Of a DNA stretch of 64,000 nucleotides, positions 27,337 through 36,955 are shown one piece after another. The stretch spans positions 372,001 to 436,000 of the forward strand of contig JAEOUA010000003.1 of NCBI GenBank assembly GCA_016839555.1, in the 5' to 3' direction. Both the position numbers and the translations under genes were made by a program. How positions within the stretch are numbered: the first letter of the stretch is position 1; every line of letters begins with the position of its first letter. The notes below the pieces were generated by a model. It worked only from the letters and a program-made list of their open reading frames with translations, did no database searches and was not told where the DNA came from. This DNA comes from Promethearchaeota archaeon. GTDB lineage: Archaea > Asgardarchaeota > Lokiarchaeia > Sigyniarchaeales > SOKP01.

Positions 27337-27390
27337 AAATAAATTATAGTATTTCAGAATTATGATTAAATAAATTATAGTAATTCAGAA
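27337..27390. repeat. Two direct repeats, 31-bp period
   Basis: AAATAAATTATAGTATTTCA at 27337-27356 recurs as AAATAAATTATAGTAATTCA at 27368-27387, both followed by GAA. The pair lies just upstream of the minus-strand tail-anchored gene and may be a duplicated promoter or a regulator site. Confidence 0.5.
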
Positions 27391-27588
27391 ATATAATAAT
27401 TGTTTATTTTAAATAACTAAACAATCATCATTTCTTTATATGAAATCATAAGGATTTTTGAACGATATTCAGATTTTTTAAAATATTTTATAGAAATTTC
27501 AGTATTTATTAGTAGAATTAATATTTTTATTAAGAGAGACAAAATTTATTATAAATTGTTCAATAATCAAAATAAAAGTGAAATATTT

Positions 27589-28974
27589 ATGGACTTTAAA
27601 TTACTTGAAAATACTCCCCTATATAAAGCCTTCTCTGAGGTAGGTAAGAGAATCTTCTTACCAGAGGGTATTTTTTATTGGTCTGGGCGAGCAAAAAATG
27701 AGGCGGAATTAATTGGGACGATTGGGTCTGCTTTTGGATATGAAAAAGATTTCATTGAGGATGGGGAGGATAAATGGGTTCCTTGCTATTTAAAAGAGAT
27801 TAAAAAATATTCTAATCTAAATGTTGAACAAATTGTTCCTTATGCGTCTATTGGCGGATTGCCCGAGCTCAGAAAAATATGGAAAGATTGGATAATAGAA
27901 AAAGCGCGTTTTAATTCTGGAGAGGATAAAAAGAACATAGATTATCTTACAAAATACATAACAGACCCCCTTGTGACTGCTGGAGTGACTAATGGTATAT
28001 ATCTGGTATGCTCTCTTTTTTTAAATAAAGGAGAGAAGATCATTTGCCCTAATAAACGATGGGGAAACTATGATAATATCATTGTAAAAAATATCGGAGC
28101 TCAAATTGAATCATTTGAATTCTTCCGCAATAAAAAAATTAATCTGGATGGTTTAAGAAAGGCAATCCAGGAACTTGATAGAGTACAAGATAAAATAGTA
28201 ATAATTTTAAATTTTCCTAATAATCCTACAGGATATGTACCAACCAAGCAAGAGGCACTAGATTTAATAAATCTGCTCCAGCAACTTCAATTAGAAATCA
28301 AAAAACCCTTTATTATTTTAGTTGATGATGCTTATGAGCCTTATATCTATAATTTTCGAGAGGATATCTTAGATGTTTCCATCTTTTATCAACTTCAGCA
28401 ATTGGAAGAAGAAATAATACCCATCAAGCTAGATGGTATTACTAAAGAATTACTTTTCTATGGAGGTAGAATCGGTTTTGTAACTATTGGGCTAAAACCT
28501 ATTTGGGTTCAAGATAAATATAGTCTTTCCACATTAAAGGATGAAATAAATAATAAATTGGAAGGATTCAATAGAAGCTCAATATCTAATTCAAATCATT
28601 TTTATCAAACAGTTGCAATCAAATTATTTCAAGATTCTGGCAAAGAGAAGATTATAGAATCAAGAAATAAAGTTAAACTGCTATTAGAAAAAAGATGCAA
28701 AAAAATAAACCAAGAATTAATGAAAATTAAATCAACTGATATCTCTGTAGATCCGAATTCGGGTGGCTTTTTTATATTTGTGAATTTAAACCCTGAAAAA
28801 ATTAAAGCATCCGAGTTTGCGGATTATTTGTTAACACAGCATAAAGTAGGAGTCATCCCTATAGAAAATCCTCGGGAAAATATAAATGGAATACGAATCG
28901 CTTATTCTTCGATTAACTTAGATCAAATACCCGAATTTATAGAGAGAATTAAGAAGGCATTATCTAATTATTAA
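27589..28974 (+). CDS. Class I/II PLP-dependent aminotransferase
   Basis: 461 residues of fold type I. Seen are AGVTNGIYLVCSLFLNKGEK, ILNFPNNPTGYVPTKQEA (Asn contact to PLP), LVDDAYEPYIY (Asp and Tyr contacts), the likely Schiff-base Lys in DGITKELLFYGGRIGF and the substrate-carboxylate Arg region near GIRIAYSS. The T-K-E form of the lysine motif marks a less-studied subgroup rather than classic AspC. The amino donor is not predictable. The frame is open to a TTG at 27556, but the ATG at 27589 fits the family better. Monocistronic. Confidence 0.87.
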   Translation: MDFKLLENTPLYKAFSEVGKRIFLPEGIFYWSGRAKNEAELIGTIGSAFGYEKDFIEDGEDKWVPCYLKEIKKYSNLNVEQIVPYASIGGLPELRKIWKDWIIEKARFNSGEDKKNIDYLTKYITDPLVTAGVTNGIYLVCSLFLNKGEKIICPNKRWGNYDNIIVKNIGAQIESFEFFRNKKINLDGLRKAIQELDRVQDKIVIILNFPNNPTGYVPTKQEALDLINLLQQLQLEIKKPFIILVDDAYEPYIYNFREDILDVSIFYQLQQLEEEIIPIKLDGITKELLFYGGRIGFVTIGLKPIWVQDKYSLSTLKDEINNKLEGFNRSSISNSNHFYQTVAIKLFQDSGKEKIIESRNKVKLLLEKRCKKINQELMKIKSTDISVDPNSGGFFIFVNLNPEKIKASEFADYLLTQHKVGVIPIENPRENINGIRIAYSSINLDQIPEFIERIKKALSNY

Positions 28975-29150
28975 AACAAAAATTTATGCCAATTTTAATG
29001 ATGACACTGTATTCAAATTCTGAGTAAAGAAAGCTATTATATTAGAGAGTTTTTATAATTGCAATATAAAAAAATTAAAAAAATAACCTCTATTAATATT
29101 AATAGCATATTTTTAATATTATTTAAATTAAAAAAGTTGGATTATATAAT

Positions 29151-30041
29151 ATGGAAACTTCCTTTTACATTTTAGGTGTTTTTTTAGCCATTATAAGTGG
29201 ATCAGTAAATAATATTGGTTCAGTTTTACAGAAAAAAGTAGTGAATGAACTTCCTACGGAAGCTAAATTTTTCAGGAGTTTAATCAAAAAACCGCTTTGG
29301 TTAATGGGTTTAATAATGCAAATGGGAATTGGGTCAATTTTCTTCATGGTTGCCCAATTATATATTGGTCCTGCTCTCATTCCCGGCCTCATGGCATTCG
29401 GATTAGTTTTCTTAGCTATTGGTTCAGCAAAAATTGTTAAAGAATCTCTAAAAAAAGTAGAAATAACGGGAATCATCCTCATGATCAGTGCAATATTTTT
29501 TTTGGGATTATCGGAATTAATAATTGATATCACCCAGATAGATATACTCCAACCAATGGTTATCCTTAATATGACAGTCTTTACTATTAGTTTATATATG
29601 GGTTCGTTAATATGTGAAATCCTTCAAAGAAGGAGTCAAAAATATAAAGGAATCTTACTGGCAATTGCTTCGGGATTTCAAGTTTCATTAACTAATTTCT
29701 GGATTGCACCAATGATGGCCTTTTTTGTTGCAGTATTTACAGGTACGGCGAGTTTGGGGGAGATAATTCTATTCGTTATTACTTCAATAATATTAGTCAT
29801 TTCCAGCATGACTGGGATTGCAAAGATTCAGCAATCATTTCAAGTGGCAAATGCAAGCCGAATGATACCAATTCAACAAGTTCCCATCCAAATAATGCCT
29901 ATTTTTGTGTATTTCTTGGTATTTTCGTTGATTGCACCTAGTATCATGTCAATTTTTTTTATGGTAATAGGAGTATTTTTTATAATTATTAGTTCCTTTT
30001 TGTTGGCTAAACGTCAAGCACAATTAGAAGCAATGAAATAG
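29151..30041 (+). CDS. DMT-superfamily (EamA/NIPA-like) membrane transporter
   Basis: 296 residues with nine or ten membrane segments. It begins with IISGSVNNIGSVLQKKVVNE, a pattern like the first helix of NIPA/EamA-type carriers, and later has PALIPGLMAFGLVFLAIGSAKIV. The strong hydrophobicity and length match drug/metabolite transporters. The substrate could be Mg2+ (NIPA) or a metabolite. The stop is 14 bases before the PIG-L deacetylase ATG, so the two genes probably share a transcript. Confidence 0.72.
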   Translation: METSFYILGVFLAIISGSVNNIGSVLQKKVVNELPTEAKFFRSLIKKPLWLMGLIMQMGIGSIFFMVAQLYIGPALIPGLMAFGLVFLAIGSAKIVKESLKKVEITGIILMISAIFFLGLSELIIDITQIDILQPMVILNMTVFTISLYMGSLICEILQRRSQKYKGILLAIASGFQVSLTNFWIAPMMAFFVAVFTGTASLGEIILFVITSIILVISSMTGIAKIQQSFQVANASRMIPIQQVPIQIMPIFVYFLVFSLIAPSIMSIFFMVIGVFFIIISSFLLAKRQAQLEAMK

Positions 30042-30055
30042 AGGTGAAATAGAAA

Positions 30056-30844
30056 ATGGTAAAAATAATCTTTGTTCAACCACATCCAGATGATTTAGAA
30101 TTAAATTGTGGGCATTTAATGCATTATCTATCAACTAAAAGTAATAAAAATTATGTAATCAAAGTTGCTTCCACCACCTTGGGAGAATATGGCCTTCCTG
30201 GAGCACAATATGATAAATTTAAAGGAGATTTCTTGGCTAAAGTGCGTTTACGTGAATTACAAAATGCATTGAGTATTCATAAAATTCCCGCTGAGAATAT
30301 TACCTATTTAGGATACATAGATGGCTTAGTTCCCTTTAATAGAGAAATGATTTCTAAGTTTGCGAATTATTTAAAAAAAGAGCAACCTGATATTATTTTT
30401 GGTCCCGAGGCAATTTATACTTCTTACTATCACATGGATCATGTTAATACAGGGAAAGTTCTTTTTTATTGTATTTATCATAATTTAATTGGATGTCGAC
30501 CAATCCTCTATTATTATCAAACGCTTAGCCCAAATTTTTATTTTGGTTTTAAAGAAGAAGATTTTCATTTAATAGATCAATTGCTTGCTTGTCATAAAAC
30601 GCAGTTCTGGTTAATTAACAGAGTTAAGATGATGTATAAACCTAAATCCCGCTTAGCTGGCTTTAATTTAGCGGGGTGGAAGTATGCTGAAAAATATAGA
30701 AGGGTTTATTTCAATAGTAAGAATCAGAATAAAAATAAACCCTCATTGCGAGTAAAGATAAGGAGTCATTGGTATTCTAGCATGCCATGGTTCCAAGCAA
30801 AATATCCCCAAGATATATTAAAGGAGCTAAACAAAAAAAGCTAA
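30056..30844 (+). CDS. PIG-L/LmbE-type deacetylase
   Basis: 262 residues. The zinc motif PHPDDLE is at residues 8-14 and the distal His pair is in SYYHMDHVNTG, both diagnostic of N-acetylglucosaminyl-lipid and related deacetylases. GAGGTGA sits about seven bases before the ATG and ties the gene to the membrane transporter just upstream. Possible substrates are GlcNAc-inositol lipids, sugar conjugates or a thiol cofactor precursor. The C-terminal 50 residues are basic. No signal peptide. Confidence 0.87.
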   Translation: MVKIIFVQPHPDDLELNCGHLMHYLSTKSNKNYVIKVASTTLGEYGLPGAQYDKFKGDFLAKVRLRELQNALSIHKIPAENITYLGYIDGLVPFNREMISKFANYLKKEQPDIIFGPEAIYTSYYHMDHVNTGKVLFYCIYHNLIGCRPILYYYQTLSPNFYFGFKEEDFHLIDQLLACHKTQFWLINRVKMMYKPKSRLAGFNLAGWKYAEKYRRVYFNSKNQNKNKPSLRVKIRSHWYSSMPWFQAKYPQDILKELNKKS

Positions 30845-31203
30845 ACAAAATAAAACAGCGAATTATTAACAATTTTATCAATGCAAAACAAATAAAATTC
30901 TTTTTTATTTTTTAATTACCATCTTTTTTAATTTTCAAGTTAAGATTTATGGTTTTTCTATTTTTTACTTAACATTGATAAGTAGAGGAAAAAAGAGGAG
31001 AATTTCCTAAAAAAAAATTAAAGTAAAAGATTAAAATTTATATACTCTCCATGCTAAAAAATACAAATTTTTTAGGAATAAGAAATGGAGCAATAATACT
31101 GAAAAAAAAATAGAAATTATAGTAATATTTTCATTTCTAATAATTATATAAACTATCACGAAGAATAAATAATTGATATCTTTATTATTAATGTGATTAA
31201 AAA
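30845..31203. other. Intergenic region, no gene seen
   Basis: 359 AT-rich bases between the deacetylase gene and the M24 peptidase gene, both plus strand. The first third is T-rich and may terminate the upstream transcript. I see no coding frame, RNA gene or repeat. Confidence 0.45.
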
Positions 31204-32328
31204 ATGCAACCGATTGGATTCAATAAAGAAAAAGCATCAGCTGTTTTAAAGAAATATGACATAGATGTTTTAATTGCTTCTTCTCCTGTTAATGTATTCT
31301 ATTTAACAGGCTTGCCCACTCTACATGTTGCGCCTAATCCCATTTTGTACGTATTATCGAACCAATATCCCAGCCTGGCCTTAGTTAAAAATGATGGAGA
31401 AGAAAGCCTAATAACTTGGATAACTTATAGAAGTATCGATAATTTTTCCTGGGTTAAAGATGTTCACGGAATAGGGTCTCCAAAAGCGGCAATGGTAACA
31501 ATTTCTGATAAAATAAAAGAATGGGAGTTTTCAAATAAAAAAATTGGATATGAATCGCACATGCCCACGTATCAATATCAATATTTAAAGAATGAATTTC
31601 CAAATGCCACGTTTATTAATGGAGATCAAGCTTTTTTAGACATGAGATTAGTTAAATCAGAAGAGGAAGTAAAACGGATTAGAAAATCAACTGAAATTTC
31701 TGAAAAGGCAATTAAAACAATGATTGAAGAGGCGCATGAAGGAATTACAGATAACGAATTACTTCAGATCGCTCGCCGCACAATCATTAATGAGGGAGCG
31801 GAAGGATGGGATCACCTAACTATGGGCATAGGTTCATCAGACCCAGAAGCTCCTGGCACAGGTATTCAAATGAAGCCAGGAGATATAACTCGATTTGATA
31901 TTGGTACTATCTGGAAGGGATACGTATCAGATGTAAGCAGAGAGGTAGTGATTGGTAAAATTCCAGAAGGAGCTCAAGAAATAATAGAAAGACTAATTCA
32001 AGTACAAGAATTTTGCGTGGAAAACATCAAACCAGGAGGATATCCAAAAGAGCTATATAAAAATACTATGGATTTCAATAAATCTTTAACAAAATTCGGA
32101 AGGTGTTTTATTACTGGACATAGCATTGGTTTGGAATGTGAGGAAACGCATATATTTAGTCCAATTAAGAAGCTTGATATCTCTTTCGAAGAAAATATGG
32201 TACTTGATGTTGAAATATGGCAAAATTTTAAAAATCAAGGACTTATAGGGGTAGAAGATTGTTATCGAATTACTAAGTCAGGCTGCGAAAGGCTTTCAAG
32301 TTTGGATAAAAATATATTTGTAAAATAG
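31204..32328 (+). CDS. M24-family Xaa-Pro aminopeptidase-like protein
   Basis: 374 residues: a creatinase N-terminal domain (about 1-145, with VFYLTGLPTL) and a pita-bread catalytic domain. Metal ligands can be read: Asp in RFDIGTIWKGYVSDVSREV (two Asp eleven residues apart), His in TGHSIGLECEE, Glu in VLDVEIWQ and Glu in GVEDCYRIT. It probably removes the residue before proline in small peptides, or hydrolyses a creatine-like substrate. It precedes a Gfo/Idh gene by 73 bases on the same strand. Confidence 0.9.
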   Translation: MQPIGFNKEKASAVLKKYDIDVLIASSPVNVFYLTGLPTLHVAPNPILYVLSNQYPSLALVKNDGEESLITWITYRSIDNFSWVKDVHGIGSPKAAMVTISDKIKEWEFSNKKIGYESHMPTYQYQYLKNEFPNATFINGDQAFLDMRLVKSEEEVKRIRKSTEISEKAIKTMIEEAHEGITDNELLQIARRTIINEGAEGWDHLTMGIGSSDPEAPGTGIQMKPGDITRFDIGTIWKGYVSDVSREVVIGKIPEGAQEIIERLIQVQEFCVENIKPGGYPKELYKNTMDFNKSLTKFGRCFITGHSIGLECEETHIFSPIKKLDISFEENMVLDVEIWQNFKNQGLIGVEDCYRITKSGCERLSSLDKNIFVK

Positions 32329-32401
32329 AAATAGAAAAAATAAGATTATTTTTAGTTAATGATTTTTAAAATAATATTAAAAATATGGAGGCTAAATTTT
32401 T

Positions 32402-33538
32402 ATGACTGAAAACGTTAAGTTTGGAATAATTGGGACTGGGGGGGTATGGAGATTTCATAAATTAGGCGCTAAGAACCATTCCATTGTTAATTTTGTTTCT
32501 GCTTACGATGTGGATGAAAAAAATTTACAGAAAACGGCCAAATATTCAAAATTAACAACTTACTCTAATTTAAATGAATTCTTAAAAAGCGATATAGATG
32601 CGGTTCTAATTATGGTTCCCCATTATCTTCATAAAGAGCTTGTGATAGCTGCTGCTGAGGTAGGTAAAAATGTAATCTGTGAAAAACCTATGGCGACTAC
32701 ACTTGAGGATTGCGATGAGATGATATCTGCAACAAGGAAAGCAGGGATAAAATTTATGATCGCAGAAAATCATCGCTTTCTTCCCGCTCATCAATATATA
32801 AAAGATATATTGGAACAAGGATATATTGGGGAAGTATTTTTGGGAAGAACCTATGAAGGAGCATATGCTACTCCTCAATTCTTTGATGAAAATTATTGGC
32901 ATTTTACTTTTGATAAAGGTGGGGGTGGCGTGGTAATGGATCAAGGTGTTCATAAGTTTACCATGTTGAATTGGTTTCTTGGGGAAGTTGATTCAGCACA
33001 GTGTTGGCTAAGTAAATCTTTAAACTCACCTCCGAGTAAAGCAGAAGATACAGCAATTGTATTATTACGATATAAAGGAGGAGCGATAATTACCGTTGAT
33101 ATCTCCTCGAGTACCATTCATCCTCTAACAAATAGAACAGAATTACACGGAACAAAAGGAAGTGTACTTGAGGATCATTCTTGGAACGATCCAGTTCAAA
33201 TATTTTCCTCTCATCCTGAAGCAGAAGTAAAAGGTGAATTTTTTAGTCCAAAAATAGAACATGGGCCATTTCCTGAGTACTATAAAATATCCATGGGACA
33301 TGAAGATGCTTATTTTGCTAGGTGTATTTTAGAAGACAAAAAACCTGAATTTACCCCCGAAGAAGCCAGAACAGGAATTGCAGTTGTTCTTTTAGCATAT
33401 CTTTCGGCAAAAAATGGAAGAATTACTTCCATGGACGAATTGATGAAAATTTATAAGACTGAAGGAACAAAAAATATTATTAAAGGAGTTAAGGAAGTAA
33501 TCCAGCAAAATTATGGTGAAATGAATTGGGAAATATAA
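32402..33538 (+). CDS. Gfo/Idh/MocA-family oxidoreductase
   Basis: 378 residues. The Rossmann domain starts with FGIIGTGGVWRFH, the EKPMATTLEDCDEM motif (Lys contacts the nicotinamide and substrate) is at about residue 95, and GGGVVMDQGVHKFTMLNWFLGE is typical of the C-terminal domain, with the usual catalytic His in DQGVHK. These enzymes oxidise sugars, inositols or related alcohols with NAD(P). GGAGG precedes the ATG by about ten bases. It neighbours an M24 peptidase and a GH5 glycosidase. Confidence 0.92.
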   Translation: MTENVKFGIIGTGGVWRFHKLGAKNHSIVNFVSAYDVDEKNLQKTAKYSKLTTYSNLNEFLKSDIDAVLIMVPHYLHKELVIAAAEVGKNVICEKPMATTLEDCDEMISATRKAGIKFMIAENHRFLPAHQYIKDILEQGYIGEVFLGRTYEGAYATPQFFDENYWHFTFDKGGGGVVMDQGVHKFTMLNWFLGEVDSAQCWLSKSLNSPPSKAEDTAIVLLRYKGGAIITVDISSSTIHPLTNRTELHGTKGSVLEDHSWNDPVQIFSSHPEAEVKGEFFSPKIEHGPFPEYYKISMGHEDAYFARCILEDKKPEFTPEEARTGIAVVLLAYLSAKNGRITSMDELMKIYKTEGTKNIIKGVKEVIQQNYGEMNWEI

Positions 33539-33550
33539 TTTCCATTTATA

Positions 33551-33613
33551 TTCTTTTTTTTATACTTTTACTCTTAATGTAACACGAATTTAATAAAATA
33601 AAAAAAAAAAAAA
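33551..33613. terminator. Bidirectional T-run terminator between convergent genes
   Basis: A T-run near 33552-33561 serves the plus-strand oxidoreductase. A run of fourteen A at 33600-33613 reads as fourteen T on the minus strand, two bases after the stop of the glycosidase gene. Oligo-T is sufficient for archaeal termination. Confidence 0.45.
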
Positions 33614-33615
33614 CC

Positions 33616-35538
33616 TTAAATTCTCGTAATTTTTACGGAATGAAATCCATTTTCTTTTATTTTTATAAAAAGGAGTTGTTCTTCTTCTTTCTTTGTGATC
33701 TCTCCTTCTGAGATTTCAACATTGAATCCATTTGGATATTGAATTTTAGGTACAAATATAACAGTATAATCGGAAATTGAAGAATTTCCTTCAAAATTAA
33801 AAATAAAAATTCCTTCTTTAAATTTAAACTCCATTTTAAGAGGCTTTCCAGTACAATAAATATATCTGGGTCTACAAAAACCATGAATTGCCCTTCCTCC
33901 ACTGTTGAGATCCCCTGGATCGGTTTGTTGATCTCTGCTAAAAATGGAGAGGTCTTCGAGATTCCACATATCACCCCATTCATTAGTATTATCAAAAGTA
34001 TAATTCCACTGTGTAGAATTTAATAAATTGGCATCCAATGCATTATAATACATGCTTAAAGCTTGAACATGGGTGTTCCATGCTTCTTCAGGATTGTTTT
34101 TAAAAATTTTGTATGCTTCTTTATTGTTAATGTCATAAGCTAGTCCAAATTCTCCTATAATCGTAGGAATACCCCCAAAGTAAATATTGGAGTAATTTTT
34201 TACGGCTTCTAATTGAGATATGAACATTTTTTTTACATTCCCTTTACCAACAACGGGTTTTCCAGTAATAAGGTTATAATTCGCCTTTAGCATTGCTTTT
34301 TTAGTACCCACCGTAGCAACATCAAACCAATGTGCTCCATGTACACTATTGTCCGGACTTTCTATATCCAAGCTTTCTCCCTTTAAAACATTTTCTGAAG
34401 GACCTGTAAAGAAAATCATTGTATCGGGAAAAACATCTCGAATTGCTTCAGAATAATTTTTTATAAAAGGCGATAGATAATCCCTATAAAAATTTACTTT
34501 TTTTCCGTTTTTCATCATGAAATATTCATTTTTTAAGATAATAGGATTATTTTCTTTATCTAATCCCCATATTCCTTCTTTTTTCCAAATATCTTCAACA
34601 CCCTCTAACCAACAGGAGATATTATATTTATTTAGTTCATCTTTACGGGTTTCTTTTATGCCAAATCTCTTAATTTCTTGATATCCTACAGTTCTAGTAT
34701 AGCCTGCTCCCGTTAACATGGCATCAAAGGGGGTAAAAACGTGTCCAAGTACTTCTGATTTTCCTTCCCATTGACTTCCATCCACAAATTTTCCTATCCA
34801 TCCTTCTGAAGGTTCATCTAAAATATCAAATCCAAGCACTTCAGGATAATCTTTAACTCTCAAGGCAACTTGCTTAATCGCTTCAAAAAAATGTTCTTGC
34901 AAATAACTCTGAGCAGAACTTCCATTCACTTTACATGAAGAGGCGAAATCATTACTCGCAAAAAACAATGTCCACATGGTTCCATTTGCAAACCTATAAT
35001 TATTATTCGTCCAATAAAGCGGGGGAAATTTACTGGGGTCTTGAGGATCATATCGATTTTGCATTATAAAAGTAGCTTCTGAAGCCTCAAATTTAGTAAA
35101 ATCCAATCCTACTTTCTCAAATGTCCATCCTGGAGCTCCATCTCCCCCAGTCATTCTGCTCCAAACATCTTGATGGGGATCAATGAAAATATAGAAACCA
35201 TATTCTATAGCTAACTTTATAAATTCTTCGATATAATCTAAATATTCGTTATCATACTTTTTAGGACCCTCATGTTCTATTGCTTCCCAAGTAGTTAATA
35301 TTCTCAAACAATTAAATCCCCAATGCTTTAACCGACTTAAATGATCAGGGGCCTCATTGAGGGGTATGGGACGACCTACAAAAGAAACCTCCTGGTGATC
35401 TCTAAAGTCAGTTTTTATGTGAGTTGCACCATTTGGTTTGAATGGAACTTTAGAACTCCCACTTAAGTTCACGCCTCTTAAGAGAACAGTCCTTCCTTTT
35501 TCATCAATAAACCATTCTTTATCAATTTTTAATTTCAT
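33616..35538 (-). CDS. GH5 glycoside hydrolase, endoglycosylceramidase/steryl-glucosidase-like
   Basis: 640 residues. The GH5 barrel opens with VLLRGVNLSG. FNCLRILTTWEAIE and the distinctive DPHQDVWSRMTGGDGAPGW match the branch that includes endoglycosylceramidases and fungal steryl- or ceramide-glucosidases. The acid/base Glu lies in FDILDEPSEGW and the nucleophile Glu in TIIGEFGLAYD. A small beta domain (about 560-640) follows, as in that branch. There is no signal peptide, so it is predicted intracellular, acting perhaps on a glycolipid or imported glucoside. The ATG start leaves a divergent gap to the remnant at 35625. Confidence 0.88.
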   Translation of the reverse strand: MKLKIDKEWFIDEKGRTVLLRGVNLSGSSKVPFKPNGATHIKTDFRDHQEVSFVGRPIPLNEAPDHLSRLKHWGFNCLRILTTWEAIEHEGPKKYDNEYLDYIEEFIKLAIEYGFYIFIDPHQDVWSRMTGGDGAPGWTFEKVGLDFTKFEASEATFIMQNRYDPQDPSKFPPLYWTNNNYRFANGTMWTLFFASNDFASSCKVNGSSAQSYLQEHFFEAIKQVALRVKDYPEVLGFDILDEPSEGWIGKFVDGSQWEGKSEVLGHVFTPFDAMLTGAGYTRTVGYQEIKRFGIKETRKDELNKYNISCWLEGVEDIWKKEGIWGLDKENNPIILKNEYFMMKNGKKVNFYRDYLSPFIKNYSEAIRDVFPDTMIFFTGPSENVLKGESLDIESPDNSVHGAHWFDVATVGTKKAMLKANYNLITGKPVVGKGNVKKMFISQLEAVKNYSNIYFGGIPTIIGEFGLAYDINNKEAYKIFKNNPEEAWNTHVQALSMYYNALDANLLNSTQWNYTFDNTNEWGDMWNLEDLSIFSRDQQTDPGDLNSGGRAIHGFCRPRYIYCTGKPLKMEFKFKEGIFIFNFEGNSSISDYTVIFVPKIQYPNGFNVEISEGEITKKEEEQLLFIKIKENGFHSVKITRI

Positions 35539-35624
35539 TTTTGTTATAAGAATTTCCTTAAATCTAAAATTAGAATATGGGTATTTAATATTTTTATCTT
35601 TTTTAAATTTTCAGTATTTAATCA

Positions 35625-35846
35625 ATGATCTATGAAAGTACAATATCTGAAGATCTTTCCGATGAGGCCATTTTAAAAGCCTTAAAGGAGGAAGATTATG
35701 GTCGTTACGTATATGTTTGTGATAATGATCAAGTTTCTTCTCAAGTAACTATTATTTCTTTTTTAATTCGTTCGGGAATTTATCTCGGCTCGGGAACGAA
35801 CTCGTCTTTTATAAAGTCTATCAAATCGGTAATAGTTTCCATGTAA
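35625..35846 (+). pseudogene. Remnant of a Gfo/Idh-type oxidoreductase gene
   Basis: A 73-codon frame whose first 45 or so residues (TISEDLSDEAILKALKEE, then YGRYVYVCDNDQV) resemble the middle of Gfo/Idh proteins of the type reading S-D-E-A-I-x-x-A-L ... YGRCVY-x-CDNDVVDHQVV. There is no Rossmann domain before it and no matching C-terminal part after it. The intact Gfo/Idh enzyme at 32402 lacks this segment, so the remnant comes from another subfamily. Best read as a decayed gene. A short new ORF is the weaker alternative. Confidence 0.55.
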
Positions 35847-36017
35847 CACGTGTATATTACAAGGCTCTATGGAACAGTGTGATATGTAGAAAATATGAAA
35901 AAAGTAAGGTTTTATTACTATTCTAGTATAACCTTATAATATTGATTAAAAAGTTATATAACTATCTTCTAATTATTTTATATACGTAAAATTATTAATT
36001 ATTCGAGTGTGAGTCAT

Positions 36018-36359
36018 ATGGCTACTCCTGAAGAATTAAAAAAGGAATTAGAAAAATGGGTTAAAATGTTAGATAATCCCGAAATAGCAGCAGAATTTGA
36101 AGGTTATAATAAGACTATGCAGTTCACTTTTCCCGATATCGATTATAAATTAAAATTTATCTTTGAAAATCAAACTGCGCGACTCGAAGAAGGTCTTGAT
36201 ACTAATGCAGCTATGGGCTTAGAAGTAAACTCTGATCTTTTTTTAGGAATTTTAACGGGTGAGGTTGACCCGATGGAAGCTTTTATGGAAGGAGAACTGA
36301 AAACTAAAGGAGACATGAATGCCCTTCAAAAATTAGAAATCTTTATGGAAATTGATTAA
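36018..36359 (+). CDS. SCP2 sterol-carrier-like lipid-binding protein
   Basis: 113 residues. The SCP2 pattern is visible: a starting helix, FTFPDIDYKLKFIFENQTARLEEG strands, then DLFLGILTGEVDPMEAFMEGELKTKGDMNALQKL, where the G-x-x-x-P-x-x-A-x-x-x-G-x-x-x-x-x-G-D loop is diagnostic. Such domains bind acyl-CoA or isoprenoid lipids in the cytosol. An in-frame GTG at 36009 is possible, but the ATG at 36018 has GTGAG just upstream and is preferred. Monocistronic, with a T-run after the stop (36389-36397). Confidence 0.88.
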   Translation: MATPEELKKELEKWVKMLDNPEIAAEFEGYNKTMQFTFPDIDYKLKFIFENQTARLEEGLDTNAAMGLEVNSDLFLGILTGEVDPMEAFMEGELKTKGDMNALQKLEIFMEID

Positions 36360-36955
36360 GGACTAATTATTTAAATTTCCTATTCTTATTTTTTTTTCTC
36401 TTATTTTATATCGAAACCTTATGATCGTTAAAAATAAGCTAAAATTTTAAAAAAAATGAATGTAATCTTTTCTTATTTTCATATATTTCTAGAAATAAGA
36501 TAATAAAATAAAGAAATATTCTTTAAATTTAAAAAGAGGTTTTAAAAGAAATTTTTGTATAAATTCTTTCCAATAAGCATAAATTTTAATTATCTAACCT
36601 TAAAAGCTCTAAGAGAAACAAAGGAGAAAATAATCGGAAAAAAAAAATTCCAATTTTAAAGTTTTTCGATGATTTTTGTAGAATTAAAATATTATGTTTT
36701 TTATTCATTTAACATGTTTTAGATAAGTTGATATTTTAAAGATATTTTAATCAAATTGTCTTTCTTTTAACTATAAAAAAGGAAATATATCATAAATCTT
36801 AATCAATAATAAGTATGATTCCATTTTTCTGTATTAATATGAGATGAAAAGTGAGAGTTAAATTAAAAATCTTATAGAAAACCACAATTTAGGATGTAAA
36901 CATTTTTTATATAGGAATTTCATATTTAATATAAAAAAGTTTTGTGATTTAAAAA
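36360..36955. other. Long intergenic region (596 bp), no gene seen
   Basis: AT-rich spacer between the SCP2 and gelsolin-domain genes, both plus strand. T-runs near its start can terminate the SCP2 message. The last 60 bases presumably hold the gelsolin-domain promoter (TTTTTTATATAGGAA at 36904-36918 is TATA-like). I see no coding frame, structural RNA or repeat. Confidence 0.45.

Noticed and set aside
35780..35842. 20-codon minus-strand ORF beginning METITDLIDF
   Set aside because: Looks like a protein N terminus but stops after 20 residues and has no continuation in another frame that I can see. Too short to support.
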